Below are positions 1-64,000 of a stretch of 64,000 nt of DNA, one piece after another; the first letter of the stretch is position 1, and each line of letters begins with the position of its first letter. The DNA lies in assembly GCA_051294375.1 (NCBI GenBank), contig CM119269.1, positions 18,855,138 to 18,919,137 on the forward strand, in the 5' to 3' direction. The position numbers and the translations under genes were made by a program. The stretch comes from Paraspadella gotoi. Its lineage: Eukaryota > Chaetognatha. Under the pieces are notes generated by a model. That model worked only from the letters and a program-made list of their open reading frames with translations. It ran no database searches and was not told the origin of the DNA.

Positions 1-324
1 GCCACTAAGAAAATGGGATTGACCCCGAAGGTTCGTGGTTTAATCCTACATCTCACCCAATATTGTTTCTACCCTCGCGCCGACATCTCTCACCTGCCAT
101 CATCCTCGTTCCTTCCTCTCCTACCCCACAACATTTTCTCTCCCTTATCCCTTCTCCCTTTTCTCTCTCACCACCCTTTCACCCCTTCCACTCCCCTCTC
201 CCTTTTCCTCCCCCCCTTCCTCCCCCCTTCCTCGATCTTTCCTCCTCAAAAATTCGAGTCGTGTTTTCGTCCTCCACTTTTTATGGCGCAATTATGGTCG
301 TAACCGGCGAAGAAGCGAGATTAT

Positions 325-735
325 CGGAAATGCGATCATCGGAAGCAGATGCGATCGGAGGAAGGAGATGCGATCGGAGGAGTTGCGATCGGAGGAAGGA
401 TATACGATAGGAGTTGCGATCGTAGGAAGTATTTGTGATCGGAGGAGTTGCAATCGTAGGAAGGAGATGCGATCAAGCGAGTTGCTATCGGAGGAAGGAG
501 GTGCGATTGGACTTGCGATAGGAGGAAGAAGATGCGATCGAAGGAAGGAGATGCATTCAGAGAAGGTTCGATCGTAAGAAGGATATATGATTGGAGGAGT
601 TGCGATTGTAAGAAGGAGATGCGATCGGAGGAGTTGTGATAGAAGGAATTAGATGAGATTGGAGGAGTTGCGATCATAGGAAGCAGATGCGATCAGAGGA
701 GTTGCGATCAGAGGAAAGAAAGGCGTCGCAAAAAT
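325..735 (+). repeat. Degenerate minisatellite, GATCGGAGGA type
   Basis: About 410 bases of alternating units like gatgcgatcggaggagttgc and gatcggaggaaggagatgc, with single-base drift. It gives overlapping ORFs on both strands that are by-products of the repeat. Confidence 0.9.
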
Positions 736-1122
736 GCGATCACAAGAACTGAGATCACGCAAAAAGAGTTTTATGATGTAAAATTATAATGATGTAAATA
801 ACACATTTACAAATTACAACAACTTAATTGTGCAGGATGTTTGTTAGTATTCTCTCGCTGCCACCACATTAATTAGCGATTTACTATTTACTGAATATAT
901 TAAATGTTAGCAGAAAACGTATATTTGACAAACGCTTTTTATTGTTAAAAAAAATAGCCAATTAAACAAAATATTAAAAAGTGTTTTTTCAAATTTTGAA
1001 CAGTGATTATTATTTCAATTATAGTTAAAAGAATGAAACACTTTTTGCTTATATAGATTCACTTGTTTTTCTCCGTATTGATTGAGTTGATGTTTTCATA
1101 GGCCTTTAGCTATCTCAAGAGA

Positions 1123-1166
<44 letters not shown>

Positions 1167-1288
1167 AATATCCAAACACCAACTTTTTCGATCAATAATT
1201 AATTACGATTATCTTTTTTTTCCGATCCAGATTCGCATAAAAAATTCAAAACAAGCACAAGGGAAAAGAGAAAAAATGAGAAAAATGA

Positions 1289-1330
<42 letters not shown>

Positions 1331-2852
1331 GAGAGAAAGAGAGATATATTTGAGTATAGAATTAAGGATGTCTTTTAAAATAATAACTACAACCCCGACT
1401 TTAAAAAGCGCGACAGACTCCAGTTAACACCGGCGGCAAACACCGGCGGCAAACTCCGGCAACAGCCTCCGCCGCTCCGAATGTCCATACCTTCCACTGA
1501 TCAACGAGTCATGGGGGAAATTAAGACTTTCCCGTTTTCCCGACGCTTCTTTCCTTCAGCAGGAAGAGAGGAAGGAAAGATGGGATGGAGGAGTGGAATC
1601 AGGGGGGAGAGAAGAGGAGAGGAAAGGAAAGGGAGGAAAGGAAAGGGAGGAATGGAAAGAGATTTTTAAGGAAAAATGTTGGCAGAAGGAAAAGAGGAAA
1701 AAATAAATAGTGTGAGAGGTGTTAAAAAATAATCTAAAAACAGGGAAGTGAAGCTAGAAAAAAAAAAAAGAAACCGTGAATGGGAAATATAATATTATAG
1801 GAAATATAATATTATAAAGAGAAGAATCAATAAGAGAGAGGCAAACAAAATGAGAGAAAGGAAGAGAAAGAAAGGGAAGAAAAGTAGAAGAAGGGAGATA
1901 GAGAGCGGATAGGAAGAAAGAAGTGGGACTGCTTCATCGTCTTTTGTCTTTTCAGTTTTCTGGTTCCCGGTCTCACGCCGTGACGATTGGTTTCTCCCTC
2001 CCCGCTCATTTCTATAATGATTTCAATATTTCTTTTCTCCCTCGAACCTTTCCTTTCTTCATTCTCTTCCCCTTTCGATCTTTAATTATCCTTGCCTTCT
2101 TCTTCTTCTTCTTCTTCTTCTTCTTTTTCTTGACTCTTCTCTCTTCTTCTTTCAGTATCTCTCTCTCCTTCTGATTGGCTCTTATTTCGTTTCCTTCTTT
2201 CTATTTTTTTTAAAAAAATTTTTATTCATTCCTCTTTCCATATCCCAGTCAACCCATCTCCCTTGCTTACGATTGACCGCACTCTACATCACTATATCCT
2301 TCCTACTTTCATGACCTTTTGGAACCGCGAGAGTTTTTACCCCCGAGCCTTCTTTCCTTTTTCCTTTTCCTCTTTGGTCTCTACTTTTCACCCTCCACCC
2401 TTTATACTTCTCCGCCCCCTTGACCCCTGACCTCGCTCCGAAATCCCTCGCTCCCACAAATCCAAGGGTCGTACTAAATCTCCACAATTTTCCGAATTTT
2501 TAAAATGCTCCTTTATGTTTCTGAGTATATAAATATATTAGAAAGAAGGAAAGTTTTTATTTAACTTACTACGCTATTAACCCGGCGTATTATCGCAACT
2601 CGCAATGTCGCGCACAAAAAAAAAAACTTTCACGAACTATAATGGACCCAAAAATTAGTCTCTGAAAAGTGGCTCCATTTATAATCCTTTCCTTTACTCT
2701 CCTTCCTCCTCCTTCCCTTCCTCTTGCTCCTTTTTCTCCTCCTCTTCATCCTCCTCGCCCCTGCTTCCTCCACTCCCTCCATCAAATGTCTTCGGCTTTT
2801 CTCCGTATCTTTCCGAGTAATGCTTTTCCATCTCCGATATTGGCTCCGCGCG

Positions 2853-3022
<170 letters not shown>

Positions 3023-3361
3023 TTATACGTTCCCACACTTCTTTTTTTTCGTTTTCCCGACCGAAAAAAAAATGTACATATAAAGAAAGTTGAAAGAAAA
3101 GAAAAGAGTTTTTGAGTGGGGGGGGTGTGTTGAGGAAGAAAGAAAGGAGGGCGTAGAGAAGGGAAAAGTAAAAGCAAGGGTCTGCAGGGATAGAGAAGGG
3201 ATAGGATAGGGATAGAACAGGGATAAATCAAAGCGGGGGTGTTATCAGTAAGAGGGGCGAGAGGGTGTTGTCTGTTCAGCCTCTAAAAAAATGAAGAATT
3301 AGCAAATTCTTCTCGGTTTCCATTTTTCTCCAAAAGATTAATGTTATCTCGTTTTCGCCGT

Positions 3362-3430
<69 letters not shown>

Positions 3431-3443
3431 AGAGAGAGAGAAA
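3362..3443 (+). repeat. (GA)n microsatellite
   Basis: GA run with short interruptions. A CT run follows at 3601-3694. Confidence 0.95.
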
Positions 3444-3615
3444 GTTGAAAGTTTTTCGGGATTTTTTCGAGTTTATTCTGCGTCACCCCAAAAGCAAATC
3501 CTGGTTTTATTAACTTCATTTCTTTAAATATTATCAAATATATATTCGTTGTCTATTTGTTATCTTAGTTGACCATCGTCATTTCATAATTTCCGCCTGT
3601 CTCTCTCTGTCTCTT

Positions 3616-3693
<78 letters not shown>

Positions 3694-4139
3694 CGAGTCC
3701 CTCATCCCCTATTCCCTCTGTTTTCATTGTTTCTCTCTCTCTCTCTTCCTCTCTACTGTCTCATCTCTCATCTCTCTCCTCTCCTCTCCTCTCTTCTCTC
3801 TCTTCTCTTCTCTCCTCTCCCCTGACTTTCAAGGATTTTAGGCCCCAGGCTGACAAAAACAGGGGAATTGAGGGCGGAACGAGAAAGAGAAGGACGAAGA
3901 AGAAAAGAGGTTTTTCTTTTCGTCGGCCCACAGTAAATCTGTCCGACAACCTCTTTCTCTCGCTCTCTCGCTCTTTCGCTCTCTCGCTCTCTCGCTTTCA
4001 TTCTTCTTTTTCTCTGTTCTACTGCCTCCCTTCCTTCAACTTTTGATTTCACTTTGATTTCTAAATCTCATTTTTTTTATATTTCTCTCTCTTAAAAATG
4101 ATCTCAGCCCTCCTTACTCTATTCTGTCTCCTTTTCACC

Positions 4140-4180
<41 letters not shown>

Positions 4181-4984
4181 CTTCTCACGTGATTTGCTCA
4201 GAAAGCCACTGACGTGAATCGCGTTTCGTTGTGATGCTTTTTCCGGAAACGATGTCGTCCGGTGAAGAGGCATCGTTTTTGCTTGTCGTCGTCGTCGTTG
4301 TCGTTTTTGGTAGAAAGTGACGGAGTTATTTTTTTCCTTCTCAAGCTTCTTCACGACATCTCACACCTTGCTTGCTTTTAAGCCTTTTTCTATTACATCT
4401 ATTATATCTAATAAAGTGTTTAATAAAAATAATAAAAATAGACTACAAAAATTTAAGATTTATCTTACCAAATAAGATTTATATTACCAAATAAAAATTT
4501 ATTTCGTTTTAGATTTAACCTCTAAGGAAACACATTTAGAAGCTATTTAAAATTATCCAAGTACTATAAAATATTAAAAATATGTTTTTAAATTTAGAAT
4601 TTTAAATTTAGAGCTTAAAAGTTAGATAAACGTTGTTAATAAAAGTTTTTAAAATGGTAATGTTTTGTAAGTAAAAATTAACAAAAACTGTAAAATTTTC
4701 AGAATAATAATGATTATGATTTTTTTCATTTTTGACGCATTTATCATTAAATTTTTATATTTACTTTTATTTTGCTTTTTGATCTAAATCCGTTTTTAAA
4801 AGTTCAAATTAATAAACGGACGACAAAATAATTTCATAACAGAAAGTTATATATTTCACAAAATATTATATTTTGCCCCGCCTTAATGTCTATTCCTCAT
4901 CTTCTCATTCCTACTATTTGGAGCCCATCGGGTATTTGACAATTTCTACTCAATTTCGTGGCTGGTAAATATTCTCTCGCTCTC

Positions 4985-5030
<46 letters not shown>

Positions 5031-5713
5031 ACTCTCTCTCTCTCTCTCTCTCTGTCCCTTTCACACTCTTTCCCTCTCTCTGTCCCTCTCACACTGTTTC
5101 CTTTTTTTATTCTCTCCCACGAAATCCCTTATTTCATGATTCAAAATAAGAAAATATAAAGGCTCCTTTTCTTCTCCGGTTCCACCCACGTTTTTTGAAA
5201 CTATTCTTTTTTTTTCTCCTTTCCTCATCATTTTCCTACCTCCGTATACACTACTTTCATTTCTCCTTCTTTTAGTTTATCTTTAATACCCTTTTCTCTT
5301 ACTTTTTCTCTTTTTTTCTTCATTCTCTTTTTTTTATCAAACCATTCTTTTGTTCTTCTCATTTTTTCCCGTCTACTCCCTCACCCATTTTCCACCTTCC
5401 CCCCCTTTTGTCTCCATCACTCCCACCCTTATATTAAACCCCCATTTCCCAATCTCCCAACCTCCCAATTTTTCCTCCTCATTGTTTACATAATCTTTCA
5501 ACTTTCCCTCCCGATTCTTATCCGTCCATTATCTCTTCTTTCGTCCCTCATCTCTTTATCTTTTCTCTTCATGAATCTTATTCCGATATTTTTTTCTTCT
5601 TCTTCTTTGTCGTCGCTCGTTTTTGAAAGCGCGTTGCTTTCAATTTTTTAAATTCAATTAATCCTTCATTTATTCAATCATCGACTCGGTCAATGGAGAA
5701 GGTGAACATCTCA

Positions 5714-6041
5714 TCATCTGAACATCTCAATCTCATACGTAGAGAACAAATTTAAAACATCACGTCGTCTGTGAAATAGGAAGCAAATTATGTATTCTTC
5801 TATAAAAAAAAAAAACCCTTTCCCATTTGAATGGAGGCTTCTCTCAGACTCCTCATGTACGACTCCCACAGGCTGTGGATCTTTAAGGAGCTCGCCGCCG
5901 AAGATCGAAGATCTCAATGGATTTGGCGAAAGAGAGGATTTAGATTTAGATTTAGATGTAAAGGACCTGGATCCACCTGAAAGGTCGGTCGGAGGGAATC
6001 GCCCGATTCTCCCTTTCATTAGCAAATCGACGATCGAATAA
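5714..6041. CDS. Segment open on both strands, possible terminal exon
   Basis: Plus strand: acceptor gactcccacag at about 5871, then SPPKIEDLNGFGEREDLDLD to a TAA at 6039-6041. Minus strand: FPPTDLSGGSRSFTSKSKSK and IFGGELLKDPQPVGVVHEES. Both look protein-like and the strand cannot be settled by eye. It is 3 kb beyond the cadherin stop, so it may belong to a neighbouring gene. Confidence 0.25.
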
Positions 6042-6107
6042 ATGAGAGGGAAAATTAAAGGTTGGACGAGGAGGCGGCGGCGGGGGGGGGGGGCACTCAG
6101 AAGCCAT

Positions 6108-6298
6108 AGTAAGGTGGACAGCAGAAAATTTCCTACAGCCTCGCTACCCAGCTGTAACCACTACACTCTGAAGCCCAGTAAGGTGGACAGCAGAAAATTT
6201 TCCACAGCCTCGCTACCCAGCTGTAACCACTACACTCTGAAGCCATAGTAAGGTGGACAGCAGAAAATTTCCTACAGCCTCGCTACCCAGCTGTAACC
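6108..6298 (+). repeat. 69-70 bp tandem repeat, 2.7 copies
   Basis: Units begin at 6108, 6177 and 6247 with agtaaggtggacagcagaaa and differ at few sites. They are bounded by G homopolymers (6082-6093 and 6299-6308). Confidence 0.93.
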
Positions 6299-8368
6299 GG
6301 GGGGGGGGTGGCGGATGAGGAGTGTTGGTGATATGAGAGGGTGGGTGAGTTTGGTGAGGGTCCGGCAAAGCGGCCCGATATGGAAGGCGTATATTAAAAA
6401 ACTTGAGACTCTGTTCACTTTGCACTTTGTTACTACAAGCTTCAAGTTGATTCCCTCCAAAGCTTTCGTAAGAACCAAATATTTTTTCCCTCTCATTATT
6501 TATGGAAAAAGGAGAGAGATTCGGGTCAAAGGTCAGGCGGAGAGTTCTGGGGGTCGAATTGCGGTGTCGCCCTCGGCGATCGACTCGCGTAATTATGATG
6601 TATGACCCCGGAATGCGAAGAGGGCCTTCGAGCCTTCGAGCCTGCGGGCGTCGAGGAAATGGTCGAAGAGATCGCGAGGCAGTCGAGAAGCATCAGAGGT
6701 TGTTATTGTTGTGGTTGTTGTTGTTGTTGTTGCCGCCGACAAACCGGTGAAGCGACGATAGGCTGACGTGGATAAGCTTGAGACGACGATCCTACAGGAC
6801 GAGGTGTCAAAATAAACCAGAGCCTCATGGAGGATAACGGACGATGTATTTCTTGAGTCATAGCGAGCTTAGTCAGTTGACGTCGGTCTCTAGATTTCTC
6901 TAAGATTTGATATTTATTCCAATTATCAAAACGTTTATTTTCAAACAGAAATTTATTTAATTCGATGACAAGTAGCACATAATAGTTTCAGTTAAGAAAT
7001 TACAAAGACGGAGAGTTGTTATTTTTTAGAAGTTAAGGGTTTGTTTTTCTTTAAAATTTGTGACGAGAAACATTTTAAAATATCTTCATTTCCGTATATT
7101 AGCATCGTTTATTTATTTATTTTTTTTTGGGCGAAGGAAAAAAAGTTATAAAAAATTTGCATGCAAAAAAAAAGAATATTTGCATAAAAATAAAGTTCTG
7201 AATGAAACCCTTTATAATTTCAATATTTAATATTCATATTTTTTTTTCTTTTCCGGAAAATCGCGACTTCAAAATGTTTGTCAAAAAGCTAAAGAAAACG
7301 TCAACGGAAAGTTTACGGATACATGACTCTGAATAAAAAAGTGAAAATTGTATCGTTTGATTTGTCAAAGATGAGATGGAAGTTTTTTTTTTTTTTGTAA
7401 TGAATTGAATTCGATAAATCACATTTCGATCTGAAAAAAAAGAATAATAAAAAAAGAATAAAAAAAAGACAGATTTTATTTTTTCTCGTGTAAGAACATA
7501 TTTATCTCTACGACGAACGGCGTCAATTTTTTTTAACAAACAATTTATACAACATGTAAATATCATCTCGGCCTCGAAGTGTAAAAAAAAATGTCCGGAA
7601 CTGTAAAAAATAATTAGCTGCGGCAAGGTAATACAATTTATTTGATTTTTTTTTTCGAAAATAAAGGATAAATTTTATTTCGATCGTAAGAATTTTCTCT
7701 CTTAAAATAAAATAGTTTTGGTATCGGTAAAGTCGACCTATTAAAATGTTTATAAATCGAAAATATTTTATACACCTTACCCTATTAAAATATTCCAATG
7801 CATAATTGTACCAAAGCCAATGCATCTCATTTAAAATTTTTTTTTTATTTTGAGCGTATTGTCGTCAGTGGAGGGATTTTACAGACAAACAGACAGACAG
7901 TCATTTTCTCGGACAATTTTTGACGCTGTCTTTATAACTTATTACTATATTTTTAAATTATAAATGTTTAAAAAATAATTTTTTTTTTGAGATTATTTCA
8001 TTTTCAAATCGATGAGCAAATTTTCTTTTTTTCCGTTTTTGTATTGATATGAATTTGATTTATAACGTTTTTAAAATCTTTATTTAAATATTTTTAAAAT
8101 AGATTTTTTAATGAACCATCAATCATACTTTACAATTTTAAAAACATACGTTACAGAGGGAAACCGTACCGCATTTCTGTAATATTTTCCTCATTGATAT
8201 GTTATCTTTATTACTGACCGCGAATAAATTAGGACACAAGTTTGACCGCGCTCTTTATAGCTGCACTCGAACTTCTACTTCAAGCAGTATCATTCCTCTC
8301 ATAGAAACTTTGTTGTGAAAATGTACGTGACCGTGAAAACTAAGATGCGGTACAAAAATTACGGATGG

Positions 8369-8482
<114 letters not shown>

Positions 8483-8728
8483 AGGCACCGAAAAACTTTC
8501 TACTTTGTAGGACACTCTATTTGCCAAAACGGAAAACCCTAGTGCTTCGCAATATTATTATCATCATTATTAATACTGATATGAACACATTAAGGATCTT
8601 TACACACACACAAAAAGAAAAACATAAGTTTCGTATTTATTTTATACAGGTTCGGAAAAACGGTCGCCTTGTCGTCTTTGATCGGTCCGGTCAACCATAA
8701 TGACATTTGAATATCGACGGCGAATATT

Positions 8729-8794
8729 GGGTCAAATTAGGTCATGTTAGGTCAAATGAAGTCAAATTAGGTCAAATTAGGTCATGTCGGGTCG
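8729..8794 (+). promoter_or_regulatory. Array of seven AGGTCA-like half-sites, 4-base spacers
   Basis: Half-sites GGGTCA, AGGTCA, AGGTCA, AAGTCA, AGGTCA, AGGTCA, GGGTCG start at 8729, 8739, 8749, 8759, 8769, 8779 and 8789. They are all in one direction with 4-base spacers (aatt, tgtt, aatg, aatt, aatt, tgtc). This is the direct-repeat-4 layout bound by some nuclear-receptor dimers. It could also be a plain 10-bp tandem repeat. It lies about 450 bases beyond the cadherin stop. Confidence 0.5.
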
Positions 8795-9111
8795 ACGTGG
8801 GCGTCAGTCGTTTCCTGTTGTGACGTCAAACGTTGATCACGAAAGCGTTTGCGTCTGAGTGAGAAAAAAAAATGGGAAAATTGATTTTGGAATTACGACG
8901 AACATCACGACGAACATCATTGAATTCGCATTTCGATTTCGTTTTCATCTCATTTATTTATTATTATTGTTAATACGAACATTTTTTCCTCAACCGATCG
9001 CATGTTGTTTTAAATTAAACTCCTTAGAAATTTGGAACAATCGTATTTCTTAACATTTCTTGTGAAACATTCTTTCTATTTTTAATCATCAATTCGTCAT
9101 ATTTTAAACAT

Positions 9112-9117
9112 TTTATT
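9112..9117 (-). promoter_or_regulatory. Second polyadenylation signal AATAAA
   Basis: AATAAA on the minus strand about 130 bases past the cadherin stop. AT-rich sequence makes chance hits common. Confidence 0.4.
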
Positions 9118-9227
9118 TTCTTCCGACGCCTCTCTACGATATTCCTATAATCGCTTCCGCTCATTATGGACCAATCACGATTCACAACTTTCAATAATTT
9201 TCCCCAAATATTCTCTAGATAACCTTT

Positions 9228-9233
9228 TTTATT
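9228..9233 (-). promoter_or_regulatory. Polyadenylation signal AATAAA
   Basis: AATAAA on the minus strand, 16 bases past the cadherin stop. It would give a very short 3' UTR, so the second signal at 9112-9117 may be the one used. Confidence 0.45.
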
Positions 9234-9248
9234 TTCAACCAATCATTT

Positions 9249-63970
<54,722 letters not shown>

Positions 63971-64000
63971 CTGAAAGAAGTAAAATTTAAAATGTAATCG

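Noticed and set aside
325-735. CRISPR-like array
   Set aside because: Units are contiguous and degenerate with no unique spacers, and the genome is eukaryotic. It is a minisatellite.

Overview
The window is metazoan genomic DNA, most likely from an invertebrate. It has short GC-richer exons with clean GT..AG borders, kilobase-sized AT-rich introns, very long (GA)n/(CT)n runs about every kilobase, and assembly gaps of N. I cannot name the species. No prokaryotic genes, rRNA or tRNA were seen.

One gene dominates: a single-pass transmembrane cadherin on the minus strand. It runs from an upstream part beyond the right edge, through exons between 63970 and 9249, to a stop codon and AATAAA signals at 9228-9233 and 9112-9117. 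Nineteen exons were read by eye. Joined in phase they give exactly 840 codons (839 residues plus stop). In order the protein has a Ser-rich segment, four cadherin (EC) repeats, a Gly-rich juxtamembrane segment, one membrane span at about residues 538-562, and a tail of about 275 residues. The first three repeats end in DSNDNAPKF, DVNDNPPRF and DINDAAPNF. The fourth repeat is degenerate. No laminin-G, EGF or catenin-binding region was recognised, so it looks like a protocadherin-type or non-classical cadherin.

Layout: 1-9.1 kb is 3' flanking DNA with minisatellites and a row of seven AGGTCA-like half-sites with 10-bp period (8729-8794). 9.2-12.5 kb holds the tail and membrane exons. 12.7-19.5 kb holds EC4 and the end of EC3. 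A 11.6-kb intron follows. EC3/EC2 exons lie at 31.1 and 33.9-34.1 kb. A 22.7-kb intron (34.06-56.72 kb) holds a second, indel-ridden copy of a 5.9-kb block including a broken copy of one cadherin exon. It also holds two nested inverted repeats, a TA-flanked palindromic element, and a phase-compatible candidate cassette exon. 56.7-64 kb holds the EC2/EC1 and Ser-rich exons.

Several features bear on assembly quality. Two EC1 exons join in frame only if their order on the contig is swapped. One exon is split by a 249-N gap whose flanks overlap. Duplications carry scattered 1-base indels, and most larger gaps abut GA runs. The main biological leads are the half-site array, the palindromic transposon-like element (three copies), the candidate cassette exon, and an exon flanked by complementary CT/GA runs.
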